Shown here: piece after piece, positions 1-6,098 of the stretch
Numbering within the stretch: the first letter of the stretch is position 1
Layout: every line of letters begins with the position of its first letter
NCBI GenBank assembly: GCA_016195585.1
Contig: JACPZJ010000044.1
Span: forward strand, 1 to 10,453
Length of the DNA stretch: 10,453 nucleotides
DNA from: Nitrospirota bacterium
GTDB taxonomy: Bacteria; Nitrospirota; CAKKRA01; 9FT-COMBO-42-15
Direction of reading: 5' to 3'
The notes under the pieces: generated by a model
The model's database searches: none
The model's input: only the letters and a program-made list of their open reading frames with translations
Told to the model about the DNA's origin: nothing
Made by a program: the position numbers and the translations under genes

Positions 1-572
1 CCCCTTCCTGTGCAGACCATAAAGAAAAGATTAAATACCCTTGCGCCGAGTCTATGGGAAAGCTCTATGATAGCAGGTATCTCGTGGTAGTTAGAAGTGG
101 TAACAGTTGTCTGAATCTGAAAGTGAAGGCCGAATCTCTTGCAGGACTCAATGCCGTCCATTGCCCTTTCCCATGCGCCTTCCATACCCCTGAAGGCATC
201 ATGGTATTTTGGGCCTGCAGAGTCAATGCTTATGCCAATGCCTGCAACACCAGCCTTGTCCATTTCCATTGCTGCTTTATCATCAAGTGTTGTTGCATTT
301 GTTCCAAACACAACCATCATGCCTTTTTTTGATGCATGAGCTGAAAGGTCAAAGATGTCTTCCCTTACAAGCGGCTCGCCGCCTGTAAGAATCAGCATGG
401 CTGCAGGATTAACCTCTGCAATCTGGTCTATCAGCCTCTTTCCTTCTTCTAAGGAAAGCTCGTTTGGATCTTTCTTGGTTAATGCGTCAGAATCAAGGTA
501 GCAGTGCTTGCACCGGAGATTGCACCTTTTTGTGGTATTCCATGAAATAAGGTATGGGGAAAAACTACTCAT
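1..572 (-). CDS. Radical SAM protein, heme-biosynthesis/PqqE-like, 3' part outside window
   Basis: An open frame starts at an ATG at 570-572 and runs off the left edge, giving about 190 visible residues. The N-terminus has the radical SAM cluster motif CNLRCKHC (C17, C21, C24), which binds the 4Fe-4S cluster that cleaves S-adenosylmethionine, followed by TGGEP at 63-67. The order NTTKRCNLRCKHCY, GGEPL, GTN, SID and, at the very end, FMVCTGRG is typical of the NirJ/AhbC/AhbD/PqqE branch with a C-terminal SPASM domain. That domain would lie beyond the window. The start codon lies inside the end of the stress-protein gene, an 8-base overlap (ATGAGTAG) that suggests translational coupling; I see no strong separate ribosome binding site. 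The substrate cannot be fixed without the C-terminus. Heme or heme d1 tailoring is favoured by the PCP_red domains next door, but peptide modification is also possible. The radical SAM assignment is firm and the subfamily is inference. Confidence 0.88.
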   Translation of the reverse strand, partial: MSSFSPYLISWNTTKRCNLRCKHCYLDSDALTKKDPNELSLEEGKRLIDQIAEVNPAAMLILTGGEPLVREDIFDLSAHASKKGMMVVFGTNATTLDDKAAMEMDKAGVAGIGISIDSAGPKYHDAFRGMEGAWERAMDGIESCKRFGLHFQIQTTVTTSNYHEIPAIIELSHRLGARVFNLFFMVCTGR

Positions 573-2196
573 TCTGCTTATTTCTATCTGCGAGTCCACT
601 AAAGTATTTTTCAAACTTCTTTATTATCTCTTCGTTCTTGCCTGTTCTCTCTGCAAGAAACTGCTTTATTATGCCTATGACCTCTGTTTTCCTTGAATCC
701 TTCATTTTATCCTTTGCCTTGTCAAAGGCCATCATGTTTAAGTCATCAAATCCGAGCCTCTTCATCCTCTTTGTAACCATCATCATGGACTCATCCCTTA
801 TCTCTGAAAGGAATTTAGAGGTGATTACCTTATAGCCCTTTTCCTTTGCCTTCTTTGCCATCAGCTTATATATGCCAGGCCTTACGAATTCAGGGGCATT
901 TTCCACCCTCTTTAATGCAGTCTCTTCCCATTTAATATCATCACCCTGTTGAGGGACTTGAGGCTTGGGGCTTGAGGCTTGGGGCTTCATCCCCATCCTC
1001 TCCCTCGCGGATGCGGGAAGGAGTTTTTCTACTGCCTCCTCCATGATAGAGGCAGTTATCTCCTTTGCACCCTTATCCTTTGCAAAGGACTCTATTGCCT
1101 TCATTGCCATGCCCCTAACAAATGCAGGTATGACCTCAAGCCTTGCCTCTGCATCCTTTGTCCATGGGAGGGAATCCTCATTTATCTTTTTTGTTTCCTC
1201 AGAAGGTGTGAAGCTTCTGCTTACAATAAGGATATTGCATGGCGCAAATCTGAGCAGATTTTCTGTATTGCTGCCGATATCAAGGCCGTTAGCGCTGTGC
1301 ACACCGAGCCTGCCAATAACCAGCAGGGATGGCGATGTATCATTTATATATTTTAGTATCTGCTCATAGGGCTTGCCTGATAAAAGTGTTGTGGTGATCT
1401 CAAGGCCGTCTGCCTCTGCGACCCTCTTTGCTGTATTTAGATGATCTTGATAGATCTTTGCCAGTCCCTTGTCTATTATCTCCTCATGGAGCTTCTCCTG
1501 TTCCTTAAACCTGAATAGCTTCCCTGCCTCTTCTGAAAGGACGCCGGCGATATTGTTAAAGGCGGTGTAATGAAAATATGGGTCAAAGGCAGAGACTGCC
1601 TCAACAGCCGTTCCAAATGCCTTGCCAATTGCCACTGCTGCTTTTACTGCTGCCATTGAATTCGGGCTGCCGTCAACAGCAACAACTATCTTCCTGTCAA
1701 ATATCCTGTTATTCTTTGTAATCAGGGTATCTGTCCTTATCCTCCGAACAACCCTTTCGCAGACGCTCCCTATCATGCTCCCGTTTACTGCGCCAAGCCC
1801 CTGTATCCCAATAATCACGAGGTCATAGGGGGCAGCCTGCACATCCTCAACAATCTTTGCATAGTTCTTTCCCTCGTGGGTCTTTTTTGAGCATTTAATA
1901 TCTGCAATCCTGCACTTTTCTTCAAAGGCATCAAGAAAGGAATCTGATATTATCTCCAGCCCCTTTGTTATCAGGCCATCATGAATATCCCTCTGCCGCT
2001 GTAATTCCTTTTCTTCCTGATATTTTTCTGGCAGGCCTGACTCCATCTGTTTGAATCGGTTATCATGCAGCCTTGCAGCATATACATGATTGCCTGTGAG
2101 ATGGGACTGGAATTTTTTTGCAATGGCAACACCCATGTCAATCCCAAAGTCCGAATATCTGGAATTGTCTATAGGGAGCAGTATTTCCTTATACAT
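565..2196 (-). CDS. Tandem universal stress protein fused to two PCP-reductase-like domains
   Basis: This 543-residue cytoplasmic protein has no signal peptide. Residues 2-160 and 169-327 are two universal stress (UspA) domains. Each carries the full ATP-binding signature G-x2-G-x9-G-S (G130, G133, G143, S144; and G295, G298, G308, S309), so both probably bind ATP. Residues 345-394 and 423-485 are two copies of a short helical module with a W....A...l...P.FVR pattern. I read this as PCP_red, the C-terminal domain of the protochlorophyllide reductase B subunit. A Pro/Gln/Ser-rich linker (395-420) separates them and a charged helical tail follows. The start is supported by AGGAGG at 2207-2212, ten bases upstream. 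The next gene overlaps its 3' end. Tandem USPs are common, but fusion to two PCP_red copies is unusual and suggests sensing linked to a redox or tetrapyrrole enzyme. USP domains are certain; PCP_red is recognised by pattern only. Confidence 0.9.
   Translation of the reverse strand: MYKEILLPIDNSRYSDFGIDMGVAIAKKFQSHLTGNHVYAARLHDNRFKQMESGLPEKYQEEKELQRQRDIHDGLITKGLEIISDSFLDAFEEKCRIADIKCSKKTHEGKNYAKIVEDVQAAPYDLVIIGIQGLGAVNGSMIGSVCERVVRRIRTDTLITKNNRIFDRKIVVAVDGSPNSMAAVKAAVAIGKAFGTAVEAVSAFDPYFHYTAFNNIAGVLSEEAGKLFRFKEQEKLHEEIIDKGLAKIYQDHLNTAKRVAEADGLEITTTLLSGKPYEQILKYINDTSPSLLVIGRLGVHSANGLDIGSNTENLLRFAPCNILIVSRSFTPSEETKKINEDSLPWTKDAEARLEVIPAFVRGMAMKAIESFAKDKGAKEITASIMEEAVEKLLPASARERMGMKPQASSPKPQVPQQGDDIKWEETALKRVENAPEFVRPGIYKLMAKKAKEKGYKVITSKFLSEIRDESMMMVTKRMKRLGFDDLNMMAFDKAKDKMKDSRKTEVIGIIKQFLAERTGKNEEIIKKFEKYFSGLADRNKQNE
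949..985. repeat. Heptanucleotide tandem repeat inside the stress-protein gene
   Basis: Four exact-length 7-bp units alternate TTGAGGC and TTGGGGC at 958-985, with a partial related unit (TTGAGGG) at 949-955. The repeat lies in the coding frame of the USP/PCP_red fusion on the minus strand and encodes the interdomain linker around residues 404-415 (KPQASSPKPQ). Because seven is not a multiple of three, the frame cycles through the units; a change of one unit would shift the frame of the second PCP_red domain. Confidence 0.85.
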
Positions 2197-2242
2197 ACAA
2201 CTAATACCTCCTCATTACTTCCCTGATGAAATCTTCAGCAGC

Positions 2243-2285
2243 ACCCCCCTTCTTCCCCCCTTTGTAAGGGGGGAAGAAGGGGGGT
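2243..2285. repeat. C/G-run perfect hairpin repeat
   Basis: The 20-base left arm (2243-2262: A, six C, TTCTT, six C, TT) is perfectly complementary to the right arm (2266-2285), with a 3-base loop TGT. It lies 47 bases upstream of the stress-protein start codon, in its probable leader. A short T run (2286-2291) follows on the plus strand, so it could act as a plus-strand terminator or as an mRNA hairpin on the minus strand. Similar C-run/G-run hairpins lie at 8896-8948 and near 9695-9729, which suggests a dispersed repeat family. Confidence 0.85.
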
Positions 2286-2293
2286 ATTTTTCA

Positions 2294-2313
2294 GCGCTAT
2301 TTTGAGATAGCGC
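2294..2313. repeat. Short inverted repeat
   Basis: GCGCTAT (2294-2300) and ATAGCGC (2307-2313) are perfect inverted copies around a 6-base loop. It sits between the C/G hairpin and the AT-rich candidate promoter stretch of the stress-protein gene. It could be an operator or an RNA hairpin in the leader; nothing in the sequence decides. Confidence 0.45.
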
Positions 2314-2395
2314 CTAAAGATAAAAAGATTTTCCACTCCTCCCCCGAGTAGGGGATATAGTATACACTAAAAAGTTATAAGAGGGAAGCAAAAAA

Positions 2396-2564
2396 TAGGC
2401 CCCAAATCCCGATTTAGACTTTACAAGACCTTACACTATCTGTCATTGCGAGCACCCCCTGTCTGCCGACAGGCAGGGAAGGGTGCGTGGCAATCTAATC
2501 ACAAAAAGCGAGATTGCTTCGCTTCGCTCGCAATGACAATTTCTAAATCGGGATTTGGGTAGGC
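2396..2564. mobile_element. MITE-like non-coding element with TIRs and flanking duplication
   Basis: The termini are perfect 18-bp inverted repeats: CCCAAATCCCGATTTAGA at 2401-2418 and its complement at 2542-2559. The element is 159 bp and is flanked on both sides by TAGGC (2396-2400 and 2560-2564), the expected look of a 5-bp target duplication. Inside are nested inverted repeats: TGTCATTGCGAGC at 2441-2453 against 2526-2538, GCACCC at 2452-2457 against GGGTGC at 2481-2486, and CCTGTC/GACAGG at 2458-2473. There is no room for a transposase, so it would be a non-autonomous element moved in trans. A 29-bp block of its core recurs inverted at 5458-5486. Alternatively, the core is a REP-like repeat and the outer arms are coincidental, but perfect arms plus duplication argue against that. 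Confidence 0.7.
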
Positions 2565-2586
2565 CTTCGCCGAAAAAATTGGGGAA

Positions 2587-3384
2587 TTAGTTTTTGGGTA
2601 TTGCAAAGTCGTTTTTATCAAGCAGGTCTATGCCGCATTGAAGGTTGCCTACCCAGTCAATAAACCTATTGACCATATCCTTTCCCTTAAAATATCTGTG
2701 CCCATGCTGCGGAACTATTATTTCTATATCCAATTCACTTACCATTTTCGACCATAATCTGCATGCCTTGCCTGAGGTTATATATCTTTTATGAAAACCC
2801 TCCATATATTTTACATGCTCATCACAATCCGCAACCTCCACTACGCTGAATTTTTCTCTATAGATGCCTCCAGAGGGCGGGATAGAAGTGCCGAGGTCGC
2901 CTGAAAAAAGTATTTTAGATGTAGTATCGTATAGCTGAAAATTGCCCGGGGAGTGCAAAAAATGGGCAGGTATAAGAATAATCTCGGCTCCATTCAGGTT
3001 AAGCCTCATGCCTTTATCCGGTATTGCAACAAAGAGTTCTTTTGCAAAATTACTCCTGCATAGATGCGGAATAAATCTCACCCAGAGGCTGGATACAAAT
3101 GTCCTGATCGCAAAATTTGTAAACTGCATCCAGTAATTAACGCCTGCGCCTGTATCCGGGTCCTGATGAGAGAGTACAATTGTCTTTATATTTCTCGGTG
3201 ATATAAATTTAGAGATTTCTTTATAAAGAGGCTGCATCACCTTTATGCCGCCAATATCATAGAGCAGGCCTTCATTATTATGTATTATGAGAAATTGATT
3301 TGATTGAATATCTCCTCTGCCGCCAAGGATATCATCAAAGACAATACATTTATGAATATCTTTTTCAAAAATTACCGTACCCAT
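2587..3384 (-). CDS. MBL-fold metalloprotein, oxygen-binding diiron (ODP/flavodiiron-like)
   Basis: This 265-residue protein has the metallo-beta-lactamase fold of flavodiiron-type and stand-alone ODP proteins. Numbered from the chosen start, the metal ligands appear as SHQDPD (H73, D75, D77), HFLHSPGN (H141, with H144 adjacent), FSGDLG (D163) and PQHGH (H227). The acidic residue in the first motif (H-x-D-x-D) fits the diiron branch better than zinc hydrolases. No flavodoxin domain and no signal peptide are present. A longer start at 3414 is possible, but the ATG at 3382-3384 has AGAGGG just upstream and avoids overlap with the preceding gene, so I chose it. The gap to that gene's stop is 10 bases, so the two are probably co-transcribed. 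The likely role is binding or reduction of O2 or NO, or redox signalling; the substrate is unproven. Confidence 0.82.
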   Translation of the reverse strand: MGTVIFEKDIHKCIVFDDILGGRGDIQSNQFLIIHNNEGLLYDIGGIKVMQPLYKEISKFISPRNIKTIVLSHQDPDTGAGVNYWMQFTNFAIRTFVSSLWVRFIPHLCRSNFAKELFVAIPDKGMRLNLNGAEIILIPAHFLHSPGNFQLYDTTSKILFSGDLGTSIPPSGGIYREKFSVVEVADCDEHVKYMEGFHKRYITSGKACRLWSKMVSELDIEIIVPQHGHRYFKGKDMVNRFIDWVGNLQCGIDLLDKNDFAIPKN

Positions 3385-3394
3385 ATTACACCCT

Positions 3395-3889
3395 CTATTT
3401 AACGGTGTGTTCATTTTTTCGGGAAAAGATTACCTTATTTATCTCATTTTCAATCTCTGTTTTCCCAGCAAATCCCATGAATATATGCCTTACAATGCCT
3501 TCCCTATCAATTATAAAGAGCCACGGCTCTCCGATGACACCATATAGTTCGCCTAATTTCACAGCCTCGTCTTCAGGCCCCCAAAACTTGGAGGCGCGAT
3601 GGGTCTTTAATATTGGAACTATATCACTGCCATATTTTGGCATAAGGGCATTGATATTCCCCCATACCTTCTCGCAATGAATGCAATGGTCAGGGTTGCC
3701 GAACATTAGCGCTATTGCCTTGCCCTCGGCATTTGCCTTTTTGAGGTCCGCGCTTTCAAGAGGGGCCTTGTCGCCTACCTGAACCTTAGATTTTCCTTCA
3801 GGCATCCCTCGTAGTCCTGCCTCGGCGAAGGTAAATGAGAGGACTAAAAGAGATAAGAGGGTAAACAATTTCAATAAACCGATTTTCAT
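3395..3889 (-). CDS. Secreted thioredoxin-like protein, CIHC active site
   Basis: This 164-residue protein has an N-terminal signal sequence (hydrophobic 5-20, cleavage near AEA at 22-24). A thioredoxin fold follows, with the active-site motif C69-I-H-C72 and a cis-proline-type segment GEPWLFIID (P122). The motif VQVGDKAPL at 36-44 is shared with the two other CXXC proteins in this window. The start has AGAGGAGG about nine bases upstream, inside the end of the copper-protein gene, and the gap between the two genes is a single base, so they are one operon. The likely role is a periplasmic thiol oxidoreductase that reduces or delivers to a metalloprotein partner such as the adjacent copper protein or a cytochrome c; this is inference from position. 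The C-terminal tail is polar and not conserved between the paralogues. Confidence 0.83.
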   Translation of the reverse strand: MKIGLLKLFTLLSLLVLSFTFAEAGLRGMPEGKSKVQVGDKAPLESADLKKANAEGKAIALMFGNPDHCIHCEKVWGNINALMPKYGSDIVPILKTHRASKFWGPEDEAVKLGELYGVIGEPWLFIIDREGIVRHIFMGFAGKTEIENEINKVIFSRKNEHTVK

Positions 3890-3890
3890 T

Positions 3891-4928
3891 TTATTGGCCT
3901 CCTCTTACATCAAGCACTATAATTGGGGCTTCTTTAATAACCCCTGTCTTATTCTCTTTATGGATATTATTAGAATGTCCATGAGAATCATCATGGGTAT
4001 GGGCAGCAGAGGCCTTCTGTGAATCTTCAGATGCCGTCAATTTTTCCTTAACCCCTGGCGGCATGTCAATGCTGTGATAAAATACCTCTTTGCCAGATTT
4101 CTTAGCGGTTATAACTATATCATATCTCTTGCCGGGATAGATGGTTAAAGAATCCTGTGCCTTGGGCTGAGAAATAGGATAACCATCCTCATGGGTAATA
4201 ATGAAATTTTGCGCAAATCTGATCTTATGAGGAAGGTGGCCTATGTTGGCAAGCCTCATTCTAATCCTTTCGCCCTTCTTTGCTTCCATAACAATAGGAT
4301 TATCTCCTGTAACAGCCCTTTCATTGATTGTGGTAATATCATTATCCAGCATTGTCCTGGGATGGCCTGTGCCATAATGGTCATCCCCATTTTCAGCCTT
4401 GCTGTTCCAGTCGCTTATAATATAGACAAACTCCTTATCGGATTTTGGCTCGTCCTTTGCTTCAACAATAAATGCGCCGTAGAGCCCTCTTGTCAAATGC
4501 TCTGCCATATTCCAACTGCAGTGATAAAGATGCGTGCCGGCAGGCCCTGCGACAAACTCTCCGTAGGTATATTCATAATCAGGGTCAACAAATATCTCCT
4601 GCTCCTGAATGGAGACACGTGGATTTACATAAAGCCCGTGAAAGAAAAGTCCGTGTTTTGCGCTGCTCTTGTTTCTTAATTTAATCTTTACTACATCCCC
4701 CTCTTTTACCCTTATCTCAGGACCTGGAAATGTATCATTATATTTCCAGACCATAAACTTTGTGCCATTAAGCTCAATCTCACTATCGGTAACGGTAAGG
4801 GTAAACTCCTTTGTCTCGGCAGAGGCAATGGATACAGTAAACAATAAGCAGTAGGCAGTAAGCAGAAAACAGAAAAATAATTTAAGATTTGAAATTTGAA
4901 ATTTGAAATTTGAAATTTTCTGCCTCAT
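3891..4928 (-). CDS. Periplasmic two-domain cupredoxin protein (NirK/multicopper oxidase-like, degenerate)
   Basis: This 345-residue protein has a signal peptide (hydrophobic 17-34, cleavage near ASA at 35-37) and two cupredoxin domains (about 40-157 and 165-280). By hand alignment with copper nitrite reductase, type 1 copper ligands H92, C137 and H144 are present, with Leu149 in the axial Met position. Candidate type 2 ligands H97, H136 and H285 are also present. The catalytic Asp is F95 and the catalytic His of domain 2 is A239. Domain 2 also has HSI (285-287) instead of HCH, so it has lost a type 1 site and most of a trinuclear cluster. A His-rich stretch at 310-323 near the C-terminus may bind metal. 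The gene starts inside the stop of the upstream thioredoxin-like gene (ATGA overlap). It could be an electron carrier or copper-handling protein; normal nitrite reductase or laccase activity is doubtful. Confidence 0.85.
   Translation of the reverse strand: MRQKISNFKFQISNLKLFFCFLLTAYCLLFTVSIASAETKEFTLTVTDSEIELNGTKFMVWKYNDTFPGPEIRVKEGDVVKIKLRNKSSAKHGLFFHGLYVNPRVSIQEQEIFVDPDYEYTYGEFVAGPAGTHLYHCSWNMAEHLTRGLYGAFIVEAKDEPKSDKEFVYIISDWNSKAENGDDHYGTGHPRTMLDNDITTINERAVTGDNPIVMEAKKGERIRMRLANIGHLPHKIRFAQNFIITHEDGYPISQPKAQDSLTIYPGKRYDIVITAKKSGKEVFYHSIDMPPGVKEKLTASEDSQKASAAHTHDDSHGHSNNIHKENKTGVIKEAPIIVLDVRGGQ
4835..4915. repeat. Two heptanucleotide tandem repeat tracts encoding a signal peptide
   Basis: Two arrays of 7-bp units lie side by side. 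One is 4835-4876, six imperfect units near CAGTAAG/CAGAAAA. The other is 4888-4915, four perfect units of TTTGAAA. On the minus strand they fall in frame within the first 31 codons of the cupredoxin gene and encode most of its signal peptide (residues 5-31). The reading frame rotates through the units, so the peptide is not itself repetitive to the eye. The tracts look like intergenic short repeats that have been taken into a coding region where only hydrophobicity matters. Confidence 0.85.
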
Positions 4929-5404
4929 TCCTTCCTCCCTATTATCTCATTTAACGCCGCTTCCAATTCTTCCCGAGTATATAATCCCATGTATATCTTT
5001 TTCAATATCCCCTGCCTATCTACAATAAATGTCCACGCATCGCCCATTGTGACAAAGCCGTAGAGTCTTTTTAATTCCAATGTCTCTTGATCTATGCTGC
5101 CAATCATATCCTGACCGCCTGCCGTAATAAATGCCGCATCATTTTTATATGGTTCCGCCTCTTTTTCAAGGAGGCTCATCAACTCATCGCAATGATTGCA
5201 CTGCATCGGATTTGAAAGGATGACAAGCACAATTATCTTTTTTTCTTCATTTGTCTTTTTCAGCATCTCCGTGAGAGGCGCCTTTTCTCCAACCTTTACC
5301 TTTGATGTCTTTAGCATCTCCTGAGCTGCAAAGGCATTTCCAGTCAGGAATAAAATCAGAAGGGCTGCAAGTAGTAAGTTTGGCATAAATCTTTTATTCC
5401 TCAT
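4925..5404 (-). CDS. Secreted thioredoxin-like protein, CNHC active site, cis-proline replaced
   Basis: This 159-residue protein has a signal peptide (hydrophobic 9-22, cleavage near AFA at 24-26) and a thioredoxin fold with C69-N-H-C72. It shares VKVGEKAPL (36-44) and the FIVDRQGI strand with the other two CXXC proteins here. Where those have the PW of the cis-proline loop, this one reads GDAWTFIVD, with Ala123 in place of proline. Loss of cis-proline usually changes substrate binding and can allow metal ligation by the CXXC pair. The ribosome binding site is GGAGA, eight bases before the ATG. Its stop overlaps the start of the cupredoxin gene by 4 bases (ATGA), so the two are translationally coupled. 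That makes it the best candidate for a dedicated thiol or copper partner of that protein (inference). Confidence 0.82.
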   Translation of the reverse strand: MRNKRFMPNLLLAALLILFLTGNAFAAQEMLKTSKVKVGEKAPLTEMLKKTNEEKKIIVLVILSNPMQCNHCDELMSLLEKEAEPYKNDAAFITAGGQDMIGSIDQETLELKRLYGFVTMGDAWTFIVDRQGILKKIYMGLYTREELEAALNEIIGRKE

Positions 5405-5457
5405 CTTTTATCTCCATTAAAACAAATGCATTAAGCAAGTTGATTTATATCCATTCC

Positions 5458-5585
5458 TGTCATTGCGAGCGAAGCGAAGCAATCTCATATTTTGCTGGGA
5501 TTGCGGAGCCTGTTCCGAGCGAAGCGAGGAATCTCTAAGTTTGCTTCGGCTACGCCTCGCAACCACTCCGCTCCTCGCAATGACA
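5458..5585. repeat. TCATTGCGAG-type inverted repeat, second copy
   Basis: A 128-bp intergenic repeat is bounded by TGTCATTGCGAG (5458-5469) and its complement CTCGCAATGACA (5574-5585). The first 29 bases (5458-5486) are an exact inverted copy of 2510-2538 in the MITE-like element. The interior is GC-richer, with repeated GAAGCGA and GCTTCG motifs. The 18-bp outer arms of the other copy are absent here, so this is either a core-only member or a diverged one. It fills most of the 205-base gap between two thioredoxin-like genes and may weaken co-transcription of the first with the rest. Confidence 0.8.
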
Positions 5586-5609
5586 CATTATTAATTTCAT
5601 TTGCGTTAC

Positions 5610-6098
5610 CTATTCCTTCAATAGCTCCTCTATATTATTTTGAAAGACATTAGAGGCTACAAATATCTTATAGACAAATCGCACAACACCCTTTTTATCT
5701 ATTATAAAGAGCCATGGCTGGCCTTCTACGCCGAATGCCTTTTTTAATTCTATACCCTCAGGCGGAGGCGCTATCATTTTTGCATGCTCAATCTGGGTTA
5801 GGATAAAAACAGCGCGATTGTCAAAATTGTTTGTATCCTTCATAATCTCACGGATGTATCTGTCCATCCTGTCGCACCAGGGACAGTGGCTCTGATAGCC
5901 CAGCATCAGGGCAATGACCTTCCCCTCCTTATGTGCCTTTTCTAATTCAGGTGTAATGAGCGGCGCCTTATCGCCGACCTTGATCTTGGATTCCCCTCTT
6001 GCTTGACCCCTTATAGGAAGTTCTGTGGCAAGTGAGCCTGATATAAAGGCAGAGATGGATAAAAAGCAGAGAAGTATTATAGCAGTAAATAACCTCAT
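5610..6098 (-). CDS. Secreted thioredoxin-like protein, CPWC active site
   Basis: This 162-residue protein has a signal sequence (hydrophobic 4-20, probable cleavage near residues 22-25) and a thioredoxin fold with the active-site motif C72-P-W-C75 and GQPWLFIID (P128) as the cis-proline segment. VGDKAPL at 41-47 marks it as a paralogue of the CIHC and CNHC proteins downstream. Of the three it is closest to a standard thioredoxin or TlpA/ResA-type reductant. It is the first gene after the terminator at 6173-6206, so a promoter should lie within 6099-6172; I see only weak candidates. An A/G-rich ribosome binding site (AAGGGGG) lies somewhat far from the ATG. The 205-base repeat-containing gap that follows makes its operon membership with the rest less certain. 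Cytochrome c maturation or copper-site reduction are plausible roles. Confidence 0.83.
   Translation of the reverse strand: MRLFTAIILLCFLSISAFISGSLATELPIRGQARGESKIKVGDKAPLITPELEKAHKEGKVIALMLGYQSHCPWCDRMDRYIREIMKDTNNFDNRAVFILTQIEHAKMIAPPPEGIELKKAFGVEGQPWLFIIDKKGVVRFVYKIFVASNVFQNNIEELLKE

Larger units (their letters stand above)
2197..2586. other. Gene-free gap rich in inverted repeats
   Basis: No credible coding frame is seen in these 390 bases. From left to right it holds the ribosome binding site of the stress-protein gene (2207-2212), a perfect 20-bp-arm C/G hairpin (2243-2285), a 7-bp stem hairpin GCGCTAT/ATAGCGC (2294-2313) and an AT-rich stretch with TATACT-like sequence (minus strand, about 2357-2365). 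The MITE-like element (2396-2564) follows. The stress-protein gene probably has its own promoter here, since it is separated from the upstream gene by this block, but no well-spaced pair of -35 and -10 hexamers stands out. No classical terminator with a U tract follows the metallo-hydrolase gene. Confidence 0.6.

Noticed and set aside
54..339. Two plus-strand open frames
   Set aside because: They oppose the radical SAM gene, whose C-x3-C-x2-C and GGEP motifs are on the minus strand.
2401..2559. Rho-independent terminator for the metallo-hydrolase gene
   Set aside because: The long inverted arms are about 120 bases apart and no T tract follows on the minus strand; a mobile element explains the structure better.
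3385..3414. Longer start for the metallo-hydrolase gene (ATG at 3412-3414)
   Set aside because: It would overlap the upstream gene by 20 bases without a ribosome binding site. The ATG at 3382-3384 has AGAGGG at the right place and a normal family-like N-terminus.
4191..4679. A 162-residue plus-strand open frame
   Set aside because: It is antisense to the cupredoxin protein, has a Cys-rich, patternless translation and no ribosome binding site.
4835..4915. CRISPR-like or regulatory array
   Set aside because: The units are contiguous heptamers without spacers and lie in frame within a gene.
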